From: Desulfococcus sp041737845
GTDB lineage: Bacteria; Desulfobacterota; Desulfobacteria; Desulfobacterales; Desulfococcaceae
Assembly: GCF_041737845.1 (NCBI RefSeq)
Contig: NZ_JBGSQX010000107.1
Location: 1 to 64,000 of the forward strand
Reading direction: 5' to 3'
Length of the DNA: 64,000 bases
Shown piece after piece: positions 35,872 through 43,682 of this stretch. The notes beneath the pieces are model-generated. The model was not told the origin of the DNA and made no database searches. It saw only the letters and a program-made list of their open reading frames with translations. Numbering within the stretch: the first letter of the stretch is position 1; each line of letters starts with the position of its first letter. The translations under genes and the position numbers were made by a program.

Positions 35872-36435
35872 TTATTTATAGCGGCCGTGGCAGTCTTTCT
35901 TGAGCTGATTGAGGGTGACGCCGGCTGCCTTGCAGGCGCCCAGGTCACCCGCCGCGAAGGCCCTGGAAAAATCCGTGCAGGCCCTCTCGTAATCGGCGTA
36001 GAATTCGGCGCCCTTGTCGGGAAAGGTCGTCATGAGTCTGGAGTCCTCAAGGAAGGCCGCCACCGCCGCCTCGCCGGGCATCACATCGGCCCCAAGGCTT
36101 TCGGTAACGGCCTTGAAATTCGCCTTCATCCGCTTTTTCAGCGTTTTGTACTTGACCTCGCGTTCATCCGCCGGGGCGGCAATCCCCTCACCTTCGGCAT
36201 CGGCGCGTCGGATCATCGCCTTCGATTTCCATTTCAGGGAGAACCCGCCGGCATCCCCCTTGATGCTGATTTTAAGCTTCTTGAATTCGCCCGGATTCGG
36301 GGCCGCGACCGAGTCGGCGGCCGAAGAATCGTCCGCATCCTGCGCCGCGCCGGAAAGCCGGTCGGCCAGGTTCCTGAAGAAATTTGCCAGTTGGGCTTGA
36401 GTCAGGTCTTCGAGATAGAGTTTATCACCGCTCAT
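35872..36435 (-). CDS. XXXCH domain protein
   Basis: A 187-residue soluble protein. The N-terminal part has an amphi-Trp-like arrangement (a helix AQLANFFRNLADRL, then KLKISIKGDAGGFSLKWKSK with Trp). The C-terminal part is helical and ends AAGVTLNQLKKDCHGRYK, with the Cys-His pair that names the XXXCH family. The His or Cys near the C-terminus suggests metal, haem-like or modification chemistry, but no function is known. AGGAGG lies seven bases before ATG 36435. It is the first gene after phoU and leads the GAK part of the run. Confidence 0.8.
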   Translation of the reverse strand: MSGDKLYLEDLTQAQLANFFRNLADRLSGAAQDADDSSAADSVAAPNPGEFKKLKISIKGDAGGFSLKWKSKAMIRRADAEGEGIAAPADEREVKYKTLKKRMKANFKAVTESLGADVMPGEAAVAAFLEDSRLMTTFPDKGAEFYADYERACTDFSRAFAAGDLGACKAAGVTLNQLKKDCHGRYK

Positions 36436-36533
36436 CGGTCTGCCTCCTGTTTATTTCCGTGCTTGGTAGGGCGGTCATCGATTCGCCGCATGCGTCACGT
36501 CGCTTTCAGGCCGGATCCGCTTGGGGGTTCAGC

Positions 36534-37193
36534 TCAATAGTCCTTGTGGCGGATGATCTCCCCTTCCACCAGGTAGATCACCTCTTCGGCGATATTGGTG
36601 ACATGGTCGCCGATCCGCTCCAGATGCCGCGAGATCAGGAACGTGTTCATGAGGTATTCTACATTGGCGGGCTCCGCGAGCATATCCTGTTTGACCCGCC
36701 GGTACATTTCGTGATGGATCTCGTCCACCTCGTCATCCAGAAGGAGCACCTTGAAGGCCAGGTCCACATCCAGATTGATCATGGCATCCAGACTCTTGTT
36801 CAGCATGGCCCGGACCCGATTGACCTGGTCGCTGTAGTCATAATGGATCTTGGAACCGTTGTGGCACTCCATGATCTTTTTCAGGCGATGGGCGATATTT
36901 GTCGCCTCGTCGGCGATTCTCTCCAGATCGCTGTTGATCTTGATGGTGGCGACGAGAAACCGGAGATCCACCGCCACCGGCTGGTACAGGGCCAGAATCT
37001 TGAGGCACTCCTCCTCGATCTCGACCTCCTCGTCGTCGATGAGGTAATCCGACTTGATGATCCGTTCCGCATCGAATATTTCCCGGGACTCGATGGCTCT
37101 TCCCGCCAGACGTACGCGGTCTTCCACCTGAGCCCCGAGACCCAGTACCCGCTTTTTCAATTTTTCCAATTCTTTCTGAAAATGTTTGGGCAT
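36534..37193 (-). CDS. phoU: PhoU phosphate signalling protein
   Basis: A 219-residue PhoU with two three-helix repeats. Metal-binding motifs SDLERIADEATN and HLERIGDHVTNIAE are present in the two halves. PhoU represses the Pho regulon when phosphate is plentiful by acting on PstB and the sensor kinase PhoR (not in this window). AAGGA lies seven bases before ATG 37193, 15 bases after pstB. Length is normal. Confidence 0.95.
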   Translation of the reverse strand: MPKHFQKELEKLKKRVLGLGAQVEDRVRLAGRAIESREIFDAERIIKSDYLIDDEEVEIEEECLKILALYQPVAVDLRFLVATIKINSDLERIADEATNIAHRLKKIMECHNGSKIHYDYSDQVNRVRAMLNKSLDAMINLDVDLAFKVLLLDDEVDEIHHEMYRRVKQDMLAEPANVEYLMNTFLISRHLERIGDHVTNIAEEVIYLVEGEIIRHKDY

Positions 37194-37208
37194 GTCGCGT
37201 CCTTTTCA

Positions 37209-37970
37209 TCAACCAAATCGGCCGGTAATGTAATCTTCGGTTTGTTTCAATTTCGGCCGGGTGAACATGGCATCCGTCTCGCCGACCTCGATCAGTTTGC
37301 CCATGTAAAAGAAAGCGGTCATGTCCGATACCCGTGCCGCCTGCTGCATGCTGTGGGTGACGATGATGATCGTATAGAGCGCCTTCAGCTCGTGGATGAG
37401 GTCCTCGATCTTCTGGGTGGCAATGGGATCCAGGGCCGATGCCGGTTCGTCCATTAAGAGCACCTCCGGCTCCACGGCCAGGGCCCTTGCGATACAGAGC
37501 CGCTGCTGCTGCCCGCCGGAAAGCCCCAGGGCGGTGTCGTCGAGACGGTCTTTGACCTCGTCCCACAGGGCGGCGCGCTTCAGGCTCTCCTCGACCCGGT
37601 TCTGGAGAAAGGCCTTGTCCCGGATGCCGTTGACCCTGAGCCCGTAGGCCGCATTCTCAAAGATGCTCTTGGGAAAGGGGTTGGGCTTCTGAAAGACCAT
37701 TCCCACCCGTCGGCGGAGCATGACCACGTCCAATGACGGGTCGTAGATATCCGCATCGTCGAGCATGATCTTTCCCTCAACCCGGCTGATGGAGATGAGG
37801 TCGTTCATCCGGTTGAGGCAACGTAAAAAGGTGCTTTTCCCGCATCCGGACGGTCCGATGAGAGCGGTCACCTGACATTCCTGAAAGTTCAGGTTCACTT
37901 GATGGAGGGCCTGAAAATCCCCGTAATAGAAATTCAACTCCTTGGACGTTATCTTAAGCTTGGGAGACAT
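37209..37970 (-). CDS. pstB: Phosphate ABC transporter ATPase PstB
   Basis: A 253-residue ABC ATPase of normal length. Visible: Walker A GPSGCGKST, the family-specific LRCLNRMNDL, the signature LSGGQQQRLCIARALA, Walker B VLLMDEPASALD and the H-loop THSMQQAARV. It energises phosphate import through PstA and PstC. AAGGAA precedes ATG 37970. It is the fourth gene of pstSCAB-phoU. Confidence 0.97.
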   Translation of the reverse strand: MSPKLKITSKELNFYYGDFQALHQVNLNFQECQVTALIGPSGCGKSTFLRCLNRMNDLISISRVEGKIMLDDADIYDPSLDVVMLRRRVGMVFQKPNPFPKSIFENAAYGLRVNGIRDKAFLQNRVEESLKRAALWDEVKDRLDDTALGLSGGQQQRLCIARALAVEPEVLLMDEPASALDPIATQKIEDLIHELKALYTIIIVTHSMQQAARVSDMTAFFYMGKLIEVGETDAMFTRPKLKQTEDYITGRFG

Positions 37971-38062
37971 CGCAATGCTTCCTTTTCACATCGGCCCCGC
38001 ATCCGACGGACCTGGCCATCCCGCCGCACCTTCCGCCTGTGATGGATCATCCGTCGTCCGGA

Positions 38063-39028
38063 TTATTTGAGTTTTTTGCGCATGCGGCTGCGCCACACGA
38101 TGGCGATCATGTTCATGCCCAGCACCAGGGCGATCAGGACCAGGGCCGTTCCGTACTGCAGGTGCCGGGTCTGTTCGATATGGGTTCCCGCCGTTGCCAG
38201 CACGTAGATATGATAGGGCAGGGCCATGATCTCGTCAAAGATCGATCCCGGCAGATCCGGGGTGTAGAAGACCGCCGCCGTGAACATGATGGGCGCGGTT
38301 TCACCGGCGGCACGGCTGAGGCCCAGGATGGCCCCCGTGAGAATCCCCGGCAGCGAGGCCGGCAGCACCACGCGGTAGATGGTCTGCCACTTGGTGGCGC
38401 CGAGCCCCAGGGAGGCCTCGCGGTAGGTATCCGGCACCGCCTTCAGGGCCTCCTCCGTCGAGCCGATGATCACGGGCAGGCTCAGGGCGGCCAGGGTCAG
38501 GCATCCCGAGACGAGGCTCACGCCCATCTTCAGGTAGATCACAAAGAAGGCCAGGCCGAAAAGTCCGAAGACCACCGAGGGTATGCCGGCCAGGTTGTTG
38601 ATGCCCAGGCGGATGATCCGAATGATGAGCCCGGGCGTGGCGTACTCGTTGAGGTAGACGGCCGAGGCCACACCGACGGGCAGAGCGATGACCACGGCGC
38701 CTATGGCCAGGAGGGCCGTGCCCACGATGCATGGCAGAATGCCGCCCTGGGTCATGGACTCCCGCGGAACCTCGGTCAGGAATCCCCAGGTGATGGCGCT
38801 GATGCCGTTTTTCAACATGAAAAACAGGATGATGAAGAGGGCCAGGCCGTTGATGAATGCCGCCCCCCTGAATCCGGCAAAGATCACTTTTTCAATCCGC
38901 TTCCGCCGATGGTATCCGGCTTCGACGGCCCGCTGAATGACCGATACCTCCCCGCGCTTCCGCACGGGGTCTTCGAAGCTCAGCGGTTTTTCGGCATACT
39001 CATCCTTGGTAATGTCCATGTTATCCAT
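38063..39028 (-). CDS. pstA: Phosphate ABC transporter permease PstA
   Basis: A 321-residue inner-membrane permease with six predicted helices and the permease loop ALGATKWQTIYRVVLPAS (EAA loop). GINNLAGIPSVVFGLFGL is typical of PstA. It is somewhat longer than E. coli PstA at the N-terminus (a hydrophilic 40-residue lead). The first ATG is at 39028; the ATG at 39019 has better spacing from AGGAAA and may be the real start. It follows pstC by 25 bases. Confidence 0.94.
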   Translation of the reverse strand: MDNMDITKDEYAEKPLSFEDPVRKRGEVSVIQRAVEAGYHRRKRIEKVIFAGFRGAAFINGLALFIILFFMLKNGISAITWGFLTEVPRESMTQGGILPCIVGTALLAIGAVVIALPVGVASAVYLNEYATPGLIIRIIRLGINNLAGIPSVVFGLFGLAFFVIYLKMGVSLVSGCLTLAALSLPVIIGSTEEALKAVPDTYREASLGLGATKWQTIYRVVLPASLPGILTGAILGLSRAAGETAPIMFTAAVFYTPDLPGSIFDEIMALPYHIYVLATAGTHIEQTRHLQYGTALVLIALVLGMNMIAIVWRSRMRKKLK

Positions 39029-39053
39029 TTCCTATGGCTGCTCTATTAACGCC

Positions 39054-39947
39054 CTAAAGAGAGGCCTCTCCCACCTGGCGATACCGGTGAGCGATCTGAT
39101 CGGCAACCAGGTTGAACAGGAGCGTGAAGACAAACAGAACGATACCGATGGCAAACAGGGCATGGTAATGGTCGCTTCGAAACGGGGCCTCCGCCATTTC
39201 CGCCGCGATGCTGGCGGGCAGGGGACGCACCGGGCTGAAGATCGATTCGGGGATCATCCCCGCGCCGCCGGCCACCATGAGCACCACCATGGTTTCGCCG
39301 ATGGCCCGGGACATCCCCAGAATGACCGCGGTGCTGATGCCGGATATGGACGCCGGCAGGATGACGCGCAGGATGGTCTCCCAGTGCGTTGCGCCCAGGG
39401 CGAGGGAGCCTTCCTTGAGAACGGAGGGAACGCTGTAGATGGCGTCCTCGGACAGGCTGCAGATGGTGGGGATCGACATGAACGCCAGCATCATCGCGGA
39501 GTTGAACAGGTTCAGGCCGGTGGGGATCCCAAAGACATTCTGAAGAAAAGGCGCCACGACCACCATGCCGAAAAATCCGATGACCACGGAAGGCAGGGCC
39601 GCCAGAAGCTCGACCATGGGCTTGACGATTTCAGCCACCCGCCTGGAGGCCAGCTCGGCCAGATAGACGGCGGTCATGACCCCCAGGGGAATGGCGATCA
39701 CCGACGAAAGCGCCGTTACGGAAAGGGATGCGATGATCAGCGGGAAGATGCCGAAGTCGGCCGGATCGGACGTGGGATACCAGTAATGCCCGAAGAGGAA
39801 ATCCCTTACGGACACGATCTTGAAAATGGGCAGCCCTTCCATGAAGAGAAAGACCATGATGAACAACAGGATGGCGATGGAGGCGCCTGCGACGCAGAAG
39901 AAAAACCGGTGCATGACCTTTTCAGCCGATTGTCGCTTGGTTTTCAT
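39054..39947 (-). CDS. pstC: Phosphate ABC transporter permease PstC
   Basis: A 297-residue permease with six predicted helices and the loop LALGATHWETILRVILPAS. LLAALPSVVIGFFGMVV is characteristic. ATG 39947 has AAAGGA seven bases upstream; the open frame to 40022 includes the intergenic hairpin and is not used. It is separated from pstS by 93 bases that hold a strong hairpin, expected to reduce transcription after pstS. Confidence 0.94.
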   Translation of the reverse strand: MKTKRQSAEKVMHRFFFCVAGASIAILLFIMVFLFMEGLPIFKIVSVRDFLFGHYWYPTSDPADFGIFPLIIASLSVTALSSVIAIPLGVMTAVYLAELASRRVAEIVKPMVELLAALPSVVIGFFGMVVVAPFLQNVFGIPTGLNLFNSAMMLAFMSIPTICSLSEDAIYSVPSVLKEGSLALGATHWETILRVILPASISGISTAVILGMSRAIGETMVVLMVAGGAGMIPESIFSPVRPLPASIAAEMAEAPFRSDHYHALFAIGIVLFVFTLLFNLVADQIAHRYRQVGEASL

Positions 39948-39973
39948 AAGAAAATCCTTTGGCAAAACGCGCA

Positions 39974-39999
39974 AAGGGGCAGCGCGGAAGCTGCCCCTT
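39974..39999. terminator. Attenuator-like hairpin between pstS and pstC
   Basis: AAGGGGCAGC and GCTGCCCCTT form a perfect 10-base stem around GCGGAA. On the minus strand only TTTGCGCGTTTT follows, so it is a leaky terminator or mRNA stabiliser that would give more binding protein than permease. Confidence 0.75.
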
Positions 40000-40040
40000 C
40001 CGGACCTTATCATGGGGGACAAGGCTTCTGGGATGGGATC

Positions 40041-40862
40041 TTAATACAGGGGGACGTAGCCGCTCTTTTCAACAAACTTCTGACCTTTTTCAGGGTGCAT
40101 GACATAGTTGAGGAACTTGGCGGTTTCCCCCGTGGGCCAGCCGCGGGTGAACATGAACAGCGCGCGGGAAATGGGGAATTTTCCGTTCAGCGTCGTTTCT
40201 TTGGTGCCCTCGATGCCGTTCACCGTCAAGGGCTTGACCTGGTCGTTCAGGTAGCCGATCCCGATGTATCCGAGGGCGTTGGGGTTCTTGGCGACGCCCG
40301 TCGCCACCGCGCCGTTGGAGGCCTGGAGCAGGGCGCCGGGATAGATCCGCTCCTTGTTCATGACCTTCTCCTCCCACACCTCATAGGTTCCGGAGGAGGT
40401 GTCCCTGGAGATGACCACGACCTCCTTGTCGGGGCCGCCAATCTCTTTCCAATTGCGGATCTTGCCCTGGTAGAGGTCCTTCAGTTGGGCCAGGGTCAGG
40501 TCGGCGACCGAATTGCTCGGGTGCACGACCGGGATGATGCAGTCATAGGCGATGCCGAATGGCACGGGGTAGGCGCCCTTTTCAAGGGCGGAGGCCACCT
40601 CCTTGTCCTTGATGAACCGGGAGGAGTTGCCGACATCGGTGGTGCCGTCGATGATCGCCTTGATGCCGTCACCCGAACCGCCGCCGGAGAGGGTGATCTT
40701 GGTGTCCGGATTCTCCTTCATGTAGGCTTCGGCAACTTCCTGAGCGATGGGAAGCACCGTTGTCGAGCCCTTCATGACGATGTTTCCCGCCGTTGCTGCG
40801 GATACGGTAAACACCATCGCAATTCCCAACACCGTGGCCAGCAGACCGCTTTGCTTCTTCAT
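40041..40862 (-). CDS. pstS: Periplasmic phosphate-binding protein PstS
   Basis: A 273-residue secreted binding protein. A Sec signal peptide (residues 1-22, ending VSAATAG) is followed by the phosphate loops GSTTVLP, SGGGSGDGI and SRDTSSGTYE. GGAGG lies upstream of ATG 40862; the frame is open to 40970 without support. It is the first gene of the pst-phoU run and is preceded by a three-unit PHO-box-like repeat at 40993-41021. Confidence 0.96.
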   Translation of the reverse strand: MKKQSGLLATVLGIAMVFTVSAATAGNIVMKGSTTVLPIAQEVAEAYMKENPDTKITLSGGGSGDGIKAIIDGTTDVGNSSRFIKDKEVASALEKGAYPVPFGIAYDCIIPVVHPSNSVADLTLAQLKDLYQGKIRNWKEIGGPDKEVVVISRDTSSGTYEVWEEKVMNKERIYPGALLQASNGAVATGVAKNPNALGYIGIGYLNDQVKPLTVNGIEGTKETTLNGKFPISRALFMFTRGWPTGETAKFLNYVMHPEKGQKFVEKSGYVPLY

Positions 40863-40992
40863 TTTTGATTGTTCCTCCAACCGTTGCTTTTCTTGGGTGA
40901 GCCACCCGTTTGATGTTGAACAAGGATCGTTTTCTGAGGTTGCAGAATGAACGTATTCACGTCCATCCAAACGTACCTATGGTAAAGCCCTT

Positions 40993-41021
40993 TTGTTAGA
41001 TTCGTGTTAGGAACGTGTTAA
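40993..41021 (-). promoter_or_regulatory. PHO-box-like triple repeat upstream of pstS
   Basis: On the minus strand the 7-mers TTAACAC, CTAACAC and CTAACAA start exactly 11 bases apart, the architecture of PhoB sites. A possible -10 box (TACCAT, 40984-40979) follows at a distance that suits PhoB-activated promoters. The base sequence differs from the E. coli CTGTCAT unit, as expected for another phylum. Confidence 0.75.
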
Positions 41022-41049
41022 AAGTTGGCAAAAACGTCGGCGGAAACCG

Positions 41050-41889
41050 CTAACGCTCGAAAAAGGACCGGATCTGCAGCAGGGTCTCGTCGCGCGTGCG
41101 GGGACAGGAGAGAAAATGGTCCCCGGGCAGGGGCTGGAAGGCCACATCGGGGAAAATCCGCCGGACCGTCTCCTCGTAGGATGCCGGATATCCTGCGCCG
41201 TAAAGCCTCAGGATGTTGTCCTCCCGGCCGTACAGGCAAAGCGCCCGGGTTCGGTGCTGACGGACCGCCGCAAGCGGCTCTAAGAACAGGACGTCCATGA
41301 AGGTCCTGAACAGGCGGATGCGGCGTCGGTGCAGACTTCCGAAGGCATGCCGGTTCTTCTGAACGTTGGGGAACATGAAGTCGAGGTAACGCTGGAGAAG
41401 CCCCCGGAACGGCGGGAGGCCCCCTCGCCGGCCGTGGATCTCACGGCAGTATCTCAAAAAAGAGGTCAGGGCGGCCCTGGCGCTCAGGTCGAAAACGGCG
41501 TTGATGAGCACCAGCTTTTTCAGCGGGGATTCGAGTCGGCTGTTTCCGAAAATGAGCGGTATGGCCCCGTAACAGCATGCGATCCCCGCCATGGGCAGAC
41601 CGTCGCTTCGGTTCTCCCGGTCCACCTGCCTGAGCAGCGCCTTCGTGCTCCTCACTGCCGCGGCGTGGGAAAAACGGTCCGTCGAGCGGCCATGCCCCGG
41701 ATAGCTGAACGAGAGGAAATCATACCCCATGCGGATCAGCCGGCGGAAATAGCGGACCTGCTGGGCCGCGTCCCCACCGATCAGCGGCGGCACAAAGATC
41801 AGCCCCCGGGGGGATTTGACGCGGACCCGGACCGTTTCCAGCCGCCGGCCGCCCACCGGCGTGAGCCGGTGTTCCATGACCCAGTTCAT
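41050..41889 (-). CDS. Alpha/beta hydrolase with cysteine at the nucleophile elbow
   Basis: A 279-residue alpha/beta hydrolase. FVPPLIGGDAAQQVRYF is the oxyanion region, FSYPGHGRS follows, and the nucleophile elbow reads GIACCYGA, so the residue in the nucleophile position seems to be Cys rather than Ser. The acid is probably in LYGREDNILR and the His in PLPGDHFLSCP. The substrate is unknown. ATG 41889 follows a G-rich stretch; an upstream open frame to 41961 overlaps the Smr gene. It starts 11 bases after the Smr stop, so the two are an operon. Confidence 0.75.
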   Translation of the reverse strand: MNWVMEHRLTPVGGRRLETVRVRVKSPRGLIFVPPLIGGDAAQQVRYFRRLIRMGYDFLSFSYPGHGRSTDRFSHAAAVRSTKALLRQVDRENRSDGLPMAGIACCYGAIPLIFGNSRLESPLKKLVLINAVFDLSARAALTSFLRYCREIHGRRGGLPPFRGLLQRYLDFMFPNVQKNRHAFGSLHRRRIRLFRTFMDVLFLEPLAAVRQHRTRALCLYGREDNILRLYGAGYPASYEETVRRIFPDVAFQPLPGDHFLSCPRTRDETLLQIRSFFER

Positions 41890-41900
41890 CGAGCCCCCCG

Positions 41901-42860
41901 TCACATGGGACTCAGGTAGGCGACAATGGCGCCGCTTTTCCGCTTGGCGCCCCGTTCCCATCGGTGGGTCAGCACCTTCCCCTCCTGCCTCAGGCGGACC
42001 AACTCCGCCTCAACCACATCCGGTAAAATGGCCTTTCCCTCGGAGTGGAGCCCTTTTCCAACGATGATAAGAAGCGTCCGCTTTCCCCGATACCGCGATC
42101 TCTCCACAAACGCCCGGGTGCCGTCAATCGCCTCCTGGGACGTTTTGCCGTGGAGGTCGAGTTCCTCCTGGGGAGGCGGATATCCTCGGATCGCCTGCTC
42201 CGGGGTCAGGCAAATCCGGGCGGCCGAATCGCCGTTTTTTTCACGGAGAAGGAATTCCGTGGTTTTATCGGCGAGGGAAGACTCCAGCAGGTCCCTGAAG
42301 TCGTCGCTTCGAAGCTCCGGCCGGGCGCCATCCATCTTCCCGCCCTCCCCGCCCTTCCCCCCGCCCGCGCGAGCTTCCGGGGCCTTTGGCGGCGCCTCCT
42401 TGAAATGGATCGAGAAGTCCGTGTTCTCTCCGAACAGGGGGATGCCGTGCCTGTTCCGCATCCGCCGGCCCTTTCGGAGGGAGGGCGCCGCTTTCGGCGG
42501 GACGCGGGGCGGGTCTCCCGCCTCGTCCGGCTTTACTTCCCGCCGGATGTCAAACAGCGCGGGGATATCGGCGTCCCGCTTGAAAACGGGGATGCCGTGG
42601 CGATTGCGGGAGGACGGCAGGCTGCGCCCTTTTGGCCTGTTTTCGGGGGGCTTCCCGGGCTGCCGTCCGGGGGCAGGCCCCGGCTCCGGCGCGCCGCCGA
42701 GTGGCGGCACATCCGGTTCGCACAGTGCGTCGGCTTCTTCTGCCGGGGGTACCGGCCGGACTTCGACCTTTTCCGGACGGACGGGCGCCTCTTCATGGGG
42801 CGCGCTCCGGGGATCCTCCGGACGCCGCCGTCGAAACAATCTTTTCAGTATCGAAAACAT
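41901..42860 (-). CDS. Smr-domain protein with internal RNRHGIP repeats
   Basis: A 319-residue protein. The C-terminal about 90 residues are an Smr domain with ELDLHGKTSQEA and IIVGKGLHSEGKA, the DLHG and GKGxHS motifs of MutS2-type nucleases. The N-terminal part is basic, Pro-rich and low in complexity, and contains two copies of a short unit, RNRHGIPVFKRDADIPALF and RNRHGIPLFGENTDFSIHF. Smr domains cut or bind branched nucleic acids or RNA. The repeat units may be docking motifs. The ribosome binding site is weak. It is followed closely by the alpha/beta hydrolase. Confidence 0.82.
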   Translation of the reverse strand: MFSILKRLFRRRRPEDPRSAPHEEAPVRPEKVEVRPVPPAEEADALCEPDVPPLGGAPEPGPAPGRQPGKPPENRPKGRSLPSSRNRHGIPVFKRDADIPALFDIRREVKPDEAGDPPRVPPKAAPSLRKGRRMRNRHGIPLFGENTDFSIHFKEAPPKAPEARAGGGKGGEGGKMDGARPELRSDDFRDLLESSLADKTTEFLLREKNGDSAARICLTPEQAIRGYPPPQEELDLHGKTSQEAIDGTRAFVERSRYRGKRTLLIIVGKGLHSEGKAILPDVVEAELVRLRQEGKVLTHRWERGAKRKSGAIVAYLSPM

Positions 42861-42964
42861 GTGCCTGATATTTCTGCAGGGTTAGGGGTCCGTCCAAGCA
42901 GGCAAAGGGTGCATGCCCCATGCCGTCGCTCTTCCCGGACGAGGGCTCCGCCGGGCGGACAGGC

Positions 42965-43600
42965 TCAAACGGTCTTCTCCGGATAATCGCACAGATCGAA
43001 GAGGGGGCAGTTGGGGCAGTCCGGCTTTCTGGCCCGGCAGATCTGCCGCCCGAAATAGATCATGCGCAATCCCAGATCGTTCCACTCCGCTTCCGGGACC
43101 GTCTCCATCAGCTCAAACTCGATCTTGACCGGATCTTCCTGACGGGTCAGGCCGAGGCGGCGGGAAATCCGCTTCACATGGGTATCCACGACCACCGCGC
43201 GCTGTCCGAAGGCCGCGCTGCGCACCACGTTGGCCGTCTTTCGCCCCACGCCGGGCAATGCCGTGAGCGCTTCGAGGCGGTCGGGGACGACGCCGCCGTG
43301 CCGCGTCGCAAGGTCGGCGGCGCAGGCCTTGATGTTCTTCGCCTTGTTGTGGAAAAACCCCGTGGAACGGATAAACCCTTCGATTTTGCGGACAGGCGCC
43401 TCGGCCAGGGCCGCCGGGGTCGGGAAGGCGGTGAACAGGGCCGGCGTCACGGCATTGACCTGCCGGTCGGTGCACTGGGCCGACAAAATGGTCGAAATCA
43501 GCAGCTCATATGGATTCCTGTGCAGAAGCTGCGTCTTGACATCGGGATATGCGCTCCTTAGGATTTCACATATCCGCAGGATTTGCTGTTTGTTTTTCAT
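42965..43600 (-). CDS. nth: Endonuclease III
   Basis: A 211-residue DNA glycosylase/AP lyase of base excision repair. The helix-hairpin-helix LPGVGRKTANVV includes the catalytic Lys, VDTHVKRI has the catalytic Asp, and CRARKPDCPNCPLFDLC gives the C-x6-C-x2-C-x5-C iron-sulfur site. ATG 43600 begins the conserved part; an upstream ATG at 43684 would add 28 atypical residues and overlap the divergent PP-loop gene. The ribosome binding site is poor in either case. Confidence 0.95.
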   Translation of the reverse strand: MKNKQQILRICEILRSAYPDVKTQLLHRNPYELLISTILSAQCTDRQVNAVTPALFTAFPTPAALAEAPVRKIEGFIRSTGFFHNKAKNIKACAADLATRHGGVVPDRLEALTALPGVGRKTANVVRSAAFGQRAVVVDTHVKRISRRLGLTRQEDPVKIEFELMETVPEAEWNDLGLRMIYFGRQICRARKPDCPNCPLFDLCDYPEKTV

Positions 43601-43682
43601 TATATTTTCAAAATCTTGTTTAAGGTATCGCCAAATCGCCTTGCGGGGGCGCGTCTGATCGACACGGGAAGGTTTCTGTATC

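Noticed and set aside
38937..40868. Plus-strand open frame of 643 codons opposite pstC/pstS
   Set aside because: Antisense to well-supported transporter genes, rich in Gly, His and Asp, and spans two genes and their intergenic hairpin.
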